From Diplolepis rosae (lineage: Eukaryota > Arthropoda > Insecta > Hymenoptera > Diplolepididae): a stretch of DNA of 64,000 bases. Numbering within the stretch: the stretch's first letter is position 1; each line of letters begins with the position of its first letter. This document shows positions 11,601-26,600 of the stretch, in pieces. The translations under genes and the position numbers were made by a program. The stretch is from positions 620,001 to 684,000 of the forward strand of contig JAPYXD010000727.1 of assembly GCA_030998225.1 (NCBI GenBank). Direction: 5' to 3'. The notes beneath the pieces were generated by a model. It did not search any database. It had not been told where the DNA came from and saw only the letters and a program-made list of their open reading frames with translations.

Positions 11601-14600
11601 GATGAGAAGGTATTGGTTTTATGTGAAAAATGACTTTCGAAATTTTCATTAAATCTTCACGTTTTAAGACCCCCTTAGTCAGAAAAAAGGGTTTTTACGA
11701 AAGTGTGTCTGTCTGTCTGTAGGTCGTGTGCGGCATAACTCTCGATAGAATTATCAGATTGAATTGAGCTTTGGCACACTTTATCGGAGCCGAAAAAGTA
11801 AGGACAAGTTCGTTAACCAGCCACATCCAATCAAAATTGAGGGATTGAGCACTACTTTTGTGTTTTTGAAAATAAATTTTTGAAGAAATCAAAATTTTCA
11901 ATACTGGTTTTAGATAGTGCTTATAAATCTCTAAAAATTATCCTCATAACATTTTTTGATTAAATCAAAATTAGAAATGTTACAGCATATTCAAATTCGA
12001 AAAAAGTCAATATCAAAATTCCATTTTCCAGTTAAATTATACGAGATACGAGAAAACGTTATGATACAATATTATTAAATAAATAAAGACCTACAAATTT
12101 GAATCGTAACATTTTTTCATAAGATGCATATTTTTCTTTTTAATTTAAAAAAAAAACTATTGAAAATCCAAAATTCAATTTTTTAACAATAATGTGTGAA
12201 ATACGAAAAAAACGTAAGAATACAAAGTTGTTTGTTTCGAAAAGATCTACAAATTTTGTCAAACACAGTTTCTGAAAAAACATATATTTTTTGTTTCAAT
12301 TCCAAAAAATACGATTAAAATTAAAAAATTCCATTTTTTTAGACAAAATATGTGAGATACAAAAAAAATGTTTAGATGGAAAATTGTTTGCCTAAGTGAG
12401 GTCTACAAATTCTCATTAAGACATTTCGGGACAGGATGTATATGTTATGTTCTGATTTTTAATATTAAAAAATTTCGATTTTTTTCACCAAAATATGTGA
12501 TATACGAAATAATCATTGTTTTGCAAAATCGTTTCCTTAAATAAAGTCTACGATTGTTTTTTCTTTTTGAGAGATTTGGAAGAAAATAAATTATTTTAAT
12601 CATGCAATTTATTAAAACGTTACTGAAATGTATACAGAAAATCGAGCGCGAAGTGCGAGCGCCATGATGAGAATGTGTTCCTTAAGGCTGATAGAGCCTT
12701 AAGTAAATTGAATTTCCTGTTTCACTTAAATTCAAAAAGAAATTGAGTGACTTTGAGAAAATGTGTAATTCACATCATCTGTAATATTATTATAAAATTG
12801 GTTTGAGCCTCAGTATCAAATTATAATAAATTTAAATGTATGCGAAGAGCACAAAACCGAGCTGACTGGCAATACATTCAATGATTCATTTGTATCCAGT
12901 TTTTCACAATAAAGTTGCATTTTCATGAAAAAAAAAAGAGCGGGAACTTAGTTACGCACCTAATATTATCGATATAATATACCGAGACGGCACAGGCTCG
13001 AGTCTCCGTCTTTTGCGAGGAAAGGGGAGTGAAATCCGCAAAAATAGAGTCGTGATAAGGACAAACACATTCACGCGAAACCCGCACGAAAGAATCGCGA
13101 GGTTTTATCTTCAACTCATCAACTGCCAAACCGGAAGTGTATGTGACTTGAGAACGGCCGTCCAGTTTTTACGGACATTTTCGTTCGTAATCCCACAGAG
13201 CGCCACACTAGTCTGCGTTTGCTGCCACTCACTCGGTCACCTGGGTGAAGCAGCTTTGTGCTTGGTCACTGAATAGGCGTCCCACGTTAATTTATCTTTT
13301 AAGTTTTTTTTTTATATCATTTATCATCGTTTTCTTTATTTTTATGCATGTGGGCAGTTTAATTATAAATAATGTTGGCCTATAATATTTAAACGCAAAT
13401 AAACAAATTTTTAGATACTATGCCAATTAATTTCTAAATATAAAGCTGAATTTTATGAAAATTTAAATAACAATCAAAAACTAAATAAATTAATATGGGT
13501 AGAATAAAATATAAACTCTTCAACTAATTAATGAGCGCCAAGAATCATAAAAACATTATAAAGGATCAAAATGCCGATCCCGAGAATCAATAAATAATAC
13601 GCGACCATCAAATCATTTTTTCATTCGTTCGTAGGATATTTTAGATCTTCACGCGAACTTTAAGCTTTCTGATGCTGCCACCCAATAGAAGCGCGCGTCT
13701 ACCCAGGGAACGAGAGTAATTGGCGCCTTGAAACATGGGCGGCCAATCGACGAGCAGCCATGCCTTACATAGATCGTCACCCGGGCCAGGAGAGGCACGT
13801 ATAGGGAAAAGACGCTCTCCTCGTCAACGCACGGTATGCCTTCCTTCTTCAGTGCATACAAACTTTCAAACGCCTCCATCGGACGTAATATGCGACCTTT
13901 TGGAAATAAAAAATACGTTGTAATAATCGCGAAAATGTTATCTTTCTTTTGACACCAATTTCCATGTCTAAAACGGTTTGGAACGGGCGGAAAGCATCGT
14001 CTATAAAATTTCGTAATTTATTGATCGGACGGAACATGATCGCGGTCGCTAATCGAGGCGCGTATATTAATTAAAGTGGGAATTACCCAGAGGTGGAAAT
14101 CCGAGGTGATGTGCTTGGTTGCAGATCCTCGAAAGTTAGTTCGGTGCCGCACCTACAAAAGGTGAGGACTTATCGCCCTGCGCAATATTGTGCGACAATT
14201 AGATCGAGGCTCGGAGTCAAGTGACGTGCATTATAGCATCACCGCACCTGATCCTCACGAGAACTCGATCGCCGATGCTTCTTGTCCTCCTTTAAGTAGG
14301 AACCAAGAGCTTTTTTTTCTTATGCCGGAATAAATCTGGATTTAAAAAAAAATATATATTAAATAAGATAATAGAATAAATTCGAAGGGTTTTCCTTTAA
14401 ATCTATAACGCTTGGTTAGCTCACCTTGTGCTATTAGTAGGGTGAACTTGCATCTAGGGGGACACCTCGAACGTAGTACTCCCTAAATAAAATAAAATTA
14501 GTTAATATTTTGGAGCAGAGTCCAAGGTGGTCGAGTCTCTGCGGGGAGCCAGTGCTTACAGATCGTGGATGGATTTAATCCCGCCACTCTACCAGTTTAT

Positions 14601-17600
14601 TGCAAAGAAAACAATTTTTCAAAAATAATTTTGGGAAATTTTTGAAGTATATTACTTTTCTAGGTTGTTCTTTAATTATATTTGAAATTTTGTCCAAATT
14701 ATACTTGAAAAATTGCCTTTTTTCAATTAAATGTCAAATGTCAAAGAGCACCGAAACGTCGGCGAGTAGTTTCTTTATTACGTAGATGGTTGTCGGTAAT
14801 AAAGACAAAAGAGGAAGAAAGAAAGAAAAAACGAAGGAAGGTGTTTTGGAAGGTTGCCTTCTTTTTTCTTTCCTCTTTTTTTGTTGGTTTTTGGTAATTG
14901 TTTATTTTAAGAAACATTTTTTGGTCCAAATTTGCTCGGTTATTTCGTATTTTGAGAGTTCGAACGATTTCGAATTCTTGAAATTTTGAGAAATGTATAC
15001 AGGAAATCGAGCGCGAGTGTCATTATGAGAATATGTTCCTTAGGGCTGATAGAGCCTTTTGTAAATTGAATTTTCTTTTTCATTTGAAATAAAAAAAAAA
15101 TTTAGCAACATTGAGAAAATGTAATTCACATCTTACAATATTATATAAAACTGACTCCAACTTCAGTATCAAATACAAGAAATAAACGAATATATTAAAT
15201 TTATCATAAAAATGCATAATTTTTATTTCAATGTTTTAATTTTAAATTCTTCAAGATAAATATTATAAAATAGATATGAATGTCCAAAAACTGGTCCTTT
15301 GAATTCAAATCTTGAACTCAATAAAAATTGACATAACGTTTCATTGGCCATGCGGCAATGCTCATCAGGTAAAAGATATGTAATCGGGAATAAAATTTAA
15401 TCACATCTTGAAGCCATCAACCAGTCGGATAAATTAATTAAATAGAATTATCTTACATGAACTTTTGAGATTGAGCTGAAGTTTGTGACGTCTCGTGTGA
15501 CGAATTTTTTTTTATTCTTTCTTGGTCGTATGACCAACAAGACAATCAAAAATTTGCAGAACAGTGATTTTTTACCAATAAACATGTTCTAATGCGAAAA
15601 ATAAATTTTTGAAGTTGGACAAAAGCAAGACATTTCTCGACAAACTCGTCAAATTATCTCGAGAACTAAGAAAGTGGCCAAAAAACAGAGTTTGGTTTTT
15701 GATTGCAGATACATTATGCAACATTAAAAAAAATATAAATTAAAATTTGAGTTTGCGGAGTGAAACCAAAATTAGGAAAGTTTGACCCGGGGAAGCCATT
15801 TCTCAACAAACTCGTCAAATTATCTCGAGAACTAAGAACGTGGCCAAAAAAAAGAGATTGGTTTTTGATAGCAGATACATTATGCAACATTAAAAAAAAT
15901 ATAAATAAAAATTTGAGTTTGCGGAGCGAAACCAAAATTAGGAAAGTTTGACCCGGGGAAGCCATTTCTCGACAAACTCGTAAATTATCTCGAGAACTAA
16001 GAACGTGGCCAAAAAAAGGAGATTGGTTTTTGATTGCAGATACATTATGCAACATTAAAAAAAATATAAATTAAAATTTGAGTTTGCGGAGCGAAACCAA
16101 AATTAGGAAAGTTTGACACGAAGAAGCCATTTCTCGACAAACTCGTCAAATTATCTCGAGAACTAAGAACGTGGCCAAAAAACAGACTTTGGTTTTTGAT
16201 TGCAGATACATAATGCAATATTAAAAAAAATTTGAGTTTGCGGAGCGAAACCAAAATTAGGAAAGTTTGACCCGGGGAAGCCATTTCTCGACAAAATCGT
16301 AAATTATCACGAGAACTAAGAACTTGGCCAAAAAACAGAATTTGGTTTTTGATTGCAGATACATAATGCAATATTTAAAAAAATATAAATTAAAATTTGA
16401 GTTTGCGGAGCGAAACCAAAATTAGGAAAGTTTGACCCGGGGAAGCCATTTCTCGACAAACTCGTAAATTATCTCGAGAATTAAGAACGTGGCCAAAAAA
16501 CAGAATTTGGTTTTTGATTGCAGATACATAATGCAATATTTAAAAAAATATAAATTAAAATTTGAGTTTGCGGAGCGAAACCAAAATTAGGAAAGTTTGA
16601 CGCGAAGAAGCCATTTCTCGACAAACTCGTCAAATTATCTCGAGAACTAAGAACGCGGCCAAAAAAAAGAGACTGGTTTTTGATAGCAGATACATTATGC
16701 AACATTAAAAAAATATAAATAAAAATTTAAGTTTGCGGAGCGAAACCAAAATTAGGAAAGTTTGACCCGGGGAAGCCATTTCTCGACAAACTCGTCAAAT
16801 TATCTCGAGAACTAAGAACGTGGCCAAAAAAACAAGATTGGTTTTTGATAGCAGATACATTATGCAACATTAAAAAAAACATAAATAAAAATTTGAGTTT
16901 GCGGAGCGAAACCAAAATTAGGAAAGTTTGACCCGGGGAAGCCATTTCTCGACAAACTCGTCAAATTATCTCGAGAACTAAGAAAGTGGCCAAAAAACAG
17001 ACTTTGGTTTTTGATAGCAGATACATTATGCAACATTAAAAAACATAAAAATAAAAATTTGAGTTTGCGGAGCGAAACCAAAATTAGGAAAGTTTGACAC
17101 GAAGAAGCCATTTCTCGACAAACTCGTCAAATTATCTCGAGAACTAGGAACGTCGCCAAAAAAAGGAGATTGGTTTTTGATTGCAGATACATTATGCAAC
17201 ATTAAAAAAAATATAAATTAAAATTTGAGTTTGCGGAGCGAAACCAAAATTAGGAAAGTTTGACACGAAGAAGCCATTTCTCGACAAACTCGTCAAATTA
17301 TCTCGAGAACTAAGAACGTGGCCAAAAAACAGACTTTGGTTTTTGATTGCAGATACATAATGCAATATTAAAAAAAATTTGAGTTTGCGGAGCGAAACCA
17401 AAATTAGGAAAGTTTGACCCGGGAAGTCATTTCTCGACAAAATCGTAAATTATCACGAGAACTAAGAACTTGGCCAAAAAACAGAATTTGGTTTTTGATT
17501 GCAGATACATAATGCAATATTTAAAAAAATATAAATTAAAATTTGAGTTTGCGGAGCGAAACCAAAATTAGGAAAGTTTGACCCGGGGAAGCCATTTCTC

Positions 17601-20600
17601 GACAAACTCGTAAATTATCTCGAGAATTAAGAACGTGGCCAAAAAACAGAATTTGGTTTTTGATTGCAGATACATAATGCAATATTAAAAAAAATATAAA
17701 TTAAAATTTGAGTTTGCGGAGCGAAACCAAAATTAGGAAAGTTTGACGCGAAGAAGCCATTTCTCGACAAACTCGTCAAATTATCTCGAGAACTAAGAAC
17801 GCGGCCAAAAAAAAGAGACTGGTTTTTGATAGCAGATACATTATGCAACATTAAAAAAATATAAATAAAAATTTGAGTTTGCGGAGCGAAACCAAAATTA
17901 GGAAAGTTTGACCCGGGGAAGCCATTTCTCGACAAACTCGTCAAATTATCTCGAGAACTAAGAACGTGGCCAAAAAAACAAGATTGGTTTTTGATAGCAG
18001 ATACATTATGCAACATTAAAAAAAACATAAATAAAAATTTGAGTTTGCGGAGCGAAACCAAAATTAGGAAAGTTTGACGCGAAGAAGCCATTTCTCGACA
18101 AACTCGTCAAATTATCTCGAGAACTAAGAACGCGGCCAAAAAAAAGAGACTGGTTTTTGATAGCAGATACATTATGCAACATTAAAAAAATATAAATAAA
18201 AATTTGAGTTTGCGGAGCGAAACCAAAATTAGGAAAGTTTGACCCGGGGAAGCCATTTCTCGACAAACTCGTCAAATTATCTCGAGAACTAAGAACGTGG
18301 CCAAAAAAACAAGATTGGTTTTTGATAGCAGATACATTATGCAACATTAAAAAAAACATAAATAAAAATTTGAGTTTGCGGAGCGAAACCAAAATTAGGA
18401 AAGTTTGACCCGGGGAAGCCATTTCTCGACAAAATCGTAAATTATCTCGAGAACTAAGAACTTGGCCAAAAAACAGAATTTGGTTTTTGATTGCAGATAC
18501 ATAATGCAATATTTAAAAAAATATAAATTAAAATTTGAGTTTGCGGAGCGAAACCAAAATTAGGAAAGTTTGACCCGGGGAAGCCATTTCTCGACAAACT
18601 CGTAAATTATCTCGAGAATTAAGAACGTGGCCAAAAAACAGACATTGGTTTTTGATTGCAGATACATAATGCAATATTAAAAAGAATATAAATTAAAATT
18701 TGAGTTTGCGGAGCGAAACCAAAATTAGGAAAGTTTGACACGAAGAAGCCATTTCTCGACAAACTCGTCAAATTATCTCGAGAACTAAGAACGTGGCCAA
18801 AAAAAGGAGATTGGTTTTTGATTGCAGATACATTATGCAACATTAAAAAAAATATAAATTAAAATTTGAGTTTGCGGAGCGAAACCAAAATTAGGAAAGT
18901 TTGACACGAAGAAGCCATTTCTCGACAAACTCGTCAAATTATCTCGAGAACTAAGAACGTGGCCAAAAAACAGACTTTGGTTTTTGATTGCAGATACATA
19001 ATGCAATATTAAAAAAAATTTGAGTTTGCGGAGCGAAACCAAAATTAGGAAAGTTTGACCCGGGGAAGCCATTTCTCGACAAAATCGTAAATTATCTCGA
19101 GAACTAAGAACTTGGCCAAAAAACAGAATTTGGTTTTTGATTGCAGATACATAATGCAATATTTAAAAAAATATAAATTAAAATTTGAGTTTGCGGAGCG
19201 AAACCAAAATTAGGAAAGTTTGACCCGGGGAAGCCATTTCTCGACAAACTCGTAAATTATCTCGAGAATTAAGAACGTGGCCAAAAAACAGAATTTGGTT
19301 TTTGATTGCAGATACATAATGCAATATTAAAAAAAATATAAATTAAAATTTGAGTTTGCGGAGCGAAACCAAAATTAGGAAAGTTTGACGCGAAGAAGCC
19401 ATTTCTCGACAAACTCGTCAAATTATCTCGAGAACTAAGAACGGGGCCAAACAAACAAGATTGGTTTTTGATAGCAGATACATTATGCAACATTAAAAAA
19501 ACATAAATAAAAATTTGAGTTTGCGGAGCGAAACCAAAATTAGGAAAGTTTGACCCGGGGAAGCCATTTCTCGACAAACTCGTCAAATTATCTCGAGAAC
19601 TAAGAAAGTGGCCAAAAAACAGACTTTGGTTTTTGATAGCAGATACATTATGCAACATTAAAAAAAATAAAAATAAAAATTTGAGTTTGCGGAGCGAAAC
19701 CAAAATTAGGAAAGTTTGACACGAAGAAGCCATTTCTCGACAAACTCGTCAAATTATCTCGAGAACTAGGAACGTCGCCAAAAAAAGGAGATTGGTTTTT
19801 GATTGCAGATACATTATGCAACATTAAAAAAAATATAAATTAAAATTTGAGTTTGCGGAGCGAAACCAAAATTAGGAAAGTTTGACACGAAGAAGCCATT
19901 TCTCGACAAACTCGTCAAATTATCTCGAGAACTAAGAACGTGGCCAAAAAACAGACTTTGGTTTTTGATTGCAGATACATAATGCAATATTAAAAAAAAT
20001 TTGAGTTTGCGGAGCGAAACCAAAATTAGGAAAGTTTGACCCGGGGAAGCCATTTCTCGACAAAATCGTAAATTATCTCGAGAACTAAGAACTTGGCCAA
20101 AAAACAGAATTTGGTTTTTGATTGCAGATACATAATGCAATATTTAAAAAAATATAAATAAAAATTTGAGTTTGCGGAGCGAAACCAAAATTAGGAAAGT
20201 TTGACCCGGGGAAGCCATTTCTCGACAAACTCGTAAATTATCTCGAGAATTAAGAACGTGGCCAAAAAACAGAATTTGGTTTTTGATTGCAGATACATAA
20301 TGCAATATTAAAAAAAATATAAATTAAAATTTGAGTTTGCGGAGCGAAACCAAAATTAGGAAAGTTTGACACGAAGAAGCCATTTCTCGACAAACTCGTC
20401 AAATTATCTCGAGAACTAAGAACGCGGCCAAAAAAAAGAGACTGGTTTTTGATAGCAGATACATTATGCAACATTAAAAAAAATATAAATAAAAATTTGA
20501 GTTTGCGGAGCGAAACCAAAATTAGGAAAGTTTGACCCGGGGAAGCCATTTCTCGACAAACTCGTCAAATTATCTCGAGAACTAAGAACGTGGCCAAAAA

Positions 20601-23600
20601 AACAAGATTGGTTTTTGATAGCAGATACATTATGCAACATTAAAAAAAACATAAATAAAAATTTGAGTTTGCGGAGCGAAACCAAAATTAGGAAAGTTTG
20701 ACACGAAGAAGCCATTTCTCGACAAACTCGTCAAATTATCTCGAGAACTAAGAACGCGGCCAAAAAAAAGAGACTGGTTTTTGATAGCAGATACATTATG
20801 CAACATTAAAAAAACATAAATAAAAATTTGAGTTTGCGGAGCGAAACCAAAATTAGGAAAGTTTGACCCGGGGAAGCCATTTCTCGACAAACTCGTCAAA
20901 TTATCTCGAGAACTAAGAACGTGGCCAAAAAAACAAGATTGGTTTTTGATAGCAGATACATTATGCAACATTAAAAAAAACATAAATAAAAATTTGAGTT
21001 TGCGGAGCGAAACCAAAATTAGGAAAGTTTGACCCGGGGAAGCCATTTCTCGACAAACTCGTCAAATTATCTCGAGAACTAAGAAAGTGGCCAAAAAACA
21101 GACTTTGGTTTTTGATAGCAGATACATTATGCAACATTAAAAAACATAAAAATAAAAATTTGAGTTTGCGGAGCGAAACCAAAATTAGGAAAGTTTGACA
21201 CGAAGAAGCCATTTCTCGACAAACTCGTCAAATTATCTCGAGAACTAGGAACGTCGCCAAAAAAAGGAGATTGGTTTTTGATTGCAGATACATTATGCAA
21301 CATTAAAAAAAATATAAATTAAAATTTGAGTTTGCGGAGCGAAACCAAAATTAGGAAAGTTTGACACGAAGAAGCCATTTCTCGACAAACTCGTCAAATT
21401 ATCTCGAGAACTAAGAACGTGGCCAAAAAACAGACTTTGGTTTTTGATTGCAGATACATAATGCAATATTAAAAAAAATTTGAGTTTGCGGAGCGAAACC
21501 AAAATTAGGAAAGTTTGACCCGGGGAAGCCATTTCTCGACAAAATCGTAAATTATCACGAGAACTAAGAACTTGGCCAAAAAACAGAATTTGGTTTTTGA
21601 TTGCAGATACATAATGCAATATTTAAAAAAATATAAATTAAAATTTGAGTTTGCGGAGCGAAACCAAAATTAGGAAAGTTTGACCCGGGGAAGCCATTTC
21701 TCGACAAACTCGTAAATTATCTCGAGAATTAAGAACGTGGCCAAAAAACAGAATTTGGTTTTTGATTGCAGATACATAATGCAATATTAAAAAAAATATA
21801 AATTAAAATTTGAGTTTGCGGAGCGAAACCAAAATTAGGAAAGTTTGACGCGAAGAAGCCATTTCTCGACAAACTCGTCAAATTATCTCGAGAACTAAGA
21901 ACGCGGCCAAAAAAAAGAGACTGGTTTTTGATAGCAGATACATTATGCAACATTAAAAAAATATAAATAAAAATTTGAGTTTGCGGAGCGAAACCAAAAT
22001 TAGGAAAGTTTGACCCGGGGAAGCCATTTCTCGACAAACTCGTCAAATTATCTCGAGAACTAAGAACGTGGCCAAAAAAACAAGATTGGTTTTTGATAGC
22101 AGATACATTATGCAACATTAAAAAAAACATAAATAAAAATTTGAGTTTGCGGAGCGAAACCAAAATTAGGAAAGTTTGACCCGGGGAAGCCATTTCTCGA
22201 CAAACTCGTCAAATTATCTCGAGAACTAAGAAAGTGGCCAAAAAACAGACTTTGGTTTTTGATAGCAGATACATTATGCAACATTAAAAAAATATAAATA
22301 AAAATTTGAGTTTGCGGAGCGAAACCAAAATTAGGAAAGTTTGACCCGGGGAAGCCATTTCTCGACAAACTCGTCAAATTATCTCGAGAACTAAGAACGT
22401 GGCCAAAAAAACAGAGTTTGGTTTTTGATTGCAGATACATTATGCAACATTAAAAAAAATATAAATAAAAATTTGAGTTTGCGGAGCGAAACCAAAATTA
22501 GGAAAGTTTGACCCGGGGAAGCCATTTCTCGACAAACTCGTAAATTATCTCGAGAACTAAGAACGTGGCCAAAAAAAGGAGATTGGTTTTTGATTGCAGA
22601 TACATTATGCAACATTAAAAAAAATATAAATTAAAATTTGAGTTTGCGGAGCGAAACCAAAATTAGGAAAGTTTGACACGAAGAAGCCATTTCTCGACAA
22701 ACTCGTCAAATTATCTCGAGAACTAAGAACGTGGCCAAAAAACAGACTTTGGTTTTTGATTGCAGATACATAATGCAATATTAAAAAAAAATATAAATAA
22801 AAATTTGAGTTTGCGGAGCGAAACCAAAATTAGGAAAGTTTGACCCGGGGAAGCCATTTCTCGACAAACTCGTCAAATTATCTCGAGAACTAAGAAAGTG
22901 GCCAAAAAACAGACTTTGGTTTTTGATAGCAGATACATTATGCAACATTAAAAAAATATAAATAAAAATTTGAGTTTGCGGAGCGAAACCAAAATTAGGA
23001 AAGTTTGACCCGGGGAAGCCATTTCTCGACAAACTCGTCAAATTATCTCGAGAACTAAGAACGTGGCCAAAAAAACAGAGTTTGGTTTTTGATTGCAGAT
23101 ACATTATGCAACATTAAAAAAAATATAAATAAAAATTTGAGTTTGCGGAGCGAAACCAAAATTAGGAAAGTTTGACCCGGGGAAGCCATTTCTCGACAAA
23201 CTCGTCAAATTATCTCGAGAACTAAGAAAGTGGCCAAAAAACAGACTTTGGTTTTTGATAGCAGATACATTATGCAACATTAAAAAACATAAAAATAAAA
23301 ATTTGAGTTTGCGGAGCGAAACCAAAATTAGGAAAGTTTGACACGAAGAAGCCATTTCTCGACAAACTCGTCAAATTATCTCGAGAACTAGGAACGTCGC
23401 CAAAAAAAGGAGATTGGTTTTTGATTGCAGATACATTATGCAACATTAAAAAAAATATAAATTAAAATTTGAGTTTGCGGAGCGAAACCAAAATTAGGAA
23501 AGTTTGACACGAAGAAGCCATTTCTCGACAAACTCGTCAAATTATCTCGAGAACTAAGAACGTGGCCAAAAAACAGACTTTGGTTTTTGATTGCAGATAC

Positions 23601-26600
23601 ATAATGCAATATTAAAAAAAATTTGAGTTTGCGGAGCGAAACCAAAATTAGGAAAGTTTGACCCGGGGAAGCCATTTCTCGACAAAATCGTAAATTATCT
23701 CGAGAACTAAGAACTTGGCCAAAAAACAGAATTTGGTTTTTGATTGCAGATACATAATGCAATATTTAAAAAAATATAAATTAAAATTTGAGTTTGCGGA
23801 GCGAAACCAAAATTAGGAAAGTTTGACCCGGGGAAGCCATTTCTCGACAAACTCGTAAATTATCTCGAGAATTAAGAACGTGGCCAAAAAACAGAATTTG
23901 GTTTTTGATTGCAGATACATTATGCAATATTAAAAAATATAAATTAAAATTTGAGTTTGCGGAGCGAAACCAAAATTAGGAAAGTTTGACGCGAAGAAGC
24001 CATTTCTCGACAAACTCGTCAAATTATCTCGAGAACTAAGAACGCGGCCAAAAAAAAGAGACTGGTTTTTGATAGCAGATACATTATGCAACATTAAAAA
24101 AATATAAATAAAAATTTGAGTTTGCGGAGCGAAACCAAAATTAGGAAAGTTTGACCCGGGGAAGCCATTTCTCGACAAACTCGTCAAATTATCTCGAGAA
24201 CTAAGAACGTGGCCAAAAAAACAGAGTTTGGTTTTTGATAGCAGATACATTATGCAACATTAAAAAAAACATAAATAAAAATTTGAGTTTGCGGAGCGAA
24301 ACCAAAATTAGGAAAGTTTGACCCGGGGAAGCCATTTCTCGACAAACTCGTCAAATTATCTCGAGAACTAAGAACGTGGCCAAAAAAACAAGATTGGTTT
24401 TTGATAGCAGATACATTATGCAACATTAAAAAAAACATAAATAAAAATTTGAGTTTGCGGAGCGAAACCAAAATTAGGAAAGTTTGACCCGGGGAAGCCA
24501 TTTCTCGACAAACTCGTAAATTATCTCGAGAACTAAGAACGTGGCCAAAAAAAGGAGATTGGTTTTTGATTGCAGATACATTATGCAACATTAAAAAAAA
24601 TATAAATTAAAATTTGAGTTTGCGGAGCGAAACCAAAATTAGGAAAGTTTGACACGAAGAAGCCATTTCTCGACAAACTCGTCAAATTATCTCGAGAACT
24701 AAGAACGTGGCCAAAAAACAGACTTTGGTTTTTGATTGCAGATACATAATGCAATATTAAAAAAAATATAAATTAAAATTTGAGTTTGCGGAGCGAAACC
24801 AAAATTAGGAAAGTTTGACCCGGGGAAGCCATTTCTCGACAAACTCGTCAAATTATCTCGAGAACTAAGAAAGTGGCCAAAAAACAGACTTTGGTTTTTG
24901 ATAGCAGATACATTATGCAACATTAAAAAAATATAAATAAAAATTTGAGTTTGCGGAGCGAAACCAAAATTAGGAAAGTTTGACCCGGGGAAGCCATTTC
25001 TCGACAAACTCGTCAAATTATCTCGAGAACTAAGAACGTGGCCAAAAAAACAGAGTTTGGTTTTTGATTGCAGATACATTATGCAACATTAAAAAAAATA
25101 TAAATAAAAATTTGAGTTTGCGGAGCGAAACCAAAATTAGGAAAGTTTGACCCGGGGAAGCCATTTCTCGACAAACTCGTCAAATTATCTCGAGAACTAA
25201 GAAAGTGGCCAAAAAACAGACTTTGGTTTTTGATTGCAGATACATTATGCAACATTAAAAAAAATATAAATCATCTGCAATCAAAAACCAAAGGCTTTTT
25301 TTTGGCCACGTTCTTAGTTCTCGAGATAATTTGACGAGTTTGTCGAGAAATGGCTTCCCCGGGTCAAACTTTCCTAATTTTGGTTTCGCTCCGCAAACTC
25401 AAATTTTAATTTATATTTTTTTTAATTTTGCATAATTTATCTGTAATCAAAAACCATTGTCATTTTTTTGGACAGGTTATTAGTTCGCTAGATAATTTGA
25501 GGAGTTTGTAGAGAAATAGCTTCCCCGTGTCATACTTTCCTAATTTTGGTTTCGCTCCGCAAACTCAAATTTTAATTTATATTTGTTTTAATATTGCATT
25601 ATGTATCTGCAATCAAAAACCAAATTCTGTTTTTTGGCCACGTTCTTAATTCTCGAGATAATTTACGAGTTTGTCGAGAAATGGCTTCCCCGGGTCAAAC
25701 TTTCCTAATTTTGGTTTCGCTCCGCAAACTCAAATTTTTATTTATATTTTTTTAAATGTTGCATAATGTATCTGCAATCAAAAACCAATCTCCTTTTTTT
25801 GGCCACGTTCCTAGTTCTCGAGATAATTTGACGAGTTTGTCGAGAAATGGCTTCTTCGTGTCAAACTTTCCTAATTTTGGTTTCGCTCCGCAAACTCAAA
25901 TTTTTATTTTTATGTTTTTTAATGTTGCATAATGTATCTGTAATCAAAAACCATTCTCCTTTTTTTGGCCACGTTCTTAGTTCTCGAGATAATTTGACGA
26001 GTTTGTCGAGAAATGGCTTCTTCGTGTCAAACTTTCCTAATTTTGGTTTCGCTCCGCAAACTCAAATTTTAATTTATATTTGTTTTAATATTGCATTATG
26101 TATCTGCAATCAAAAACCAAATTCTGTTTTTTGGCCACGTTCTTAATTCTCGAGATAATTTACGAGTTTGTCGAGAAATGGCTTCCCCGGGTCAAACTTT
26201 CCTAATTTTGGTTTCGCTCCGCAAACTCAAATTTTTATTTATATTTTTTTTTAATGTAGCATAATGTATCTGCAATCAAAAACCAATCTCCTTTTTTTGG
26301 CGACGTTCCTAGTTCTCGAGATAATTTGACGAGTTTGTCGAGAAATGGCTTCTTCGTGTCAAACTTTCCTAATTTTGGTTTCGCTCCGCAAACTCAAATT
26401 TTTATTTTTATGTTTTTTAATGTTGCATAATGTATCTGTAATCAAAAACCATTCTCCTTTTTTTGGCCACGTTCTTAGTTCTCGAGATAATTTGATGAGT
26501 TTGTCGAGAAATGGCTTCTTCGTGTCAAAATTTCCTAATTTTGGTTTCGCTCCGCAAACTCAAATTTTTATTTTTATTGTTTTTAATGTTGTATAATATA

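Noticed and set aside
12923..13276. Overlapping open frames in a GC-richer island
   Set aside because: Frames on both strands overlap, none has family motifs or splice signals. Composition explains them.
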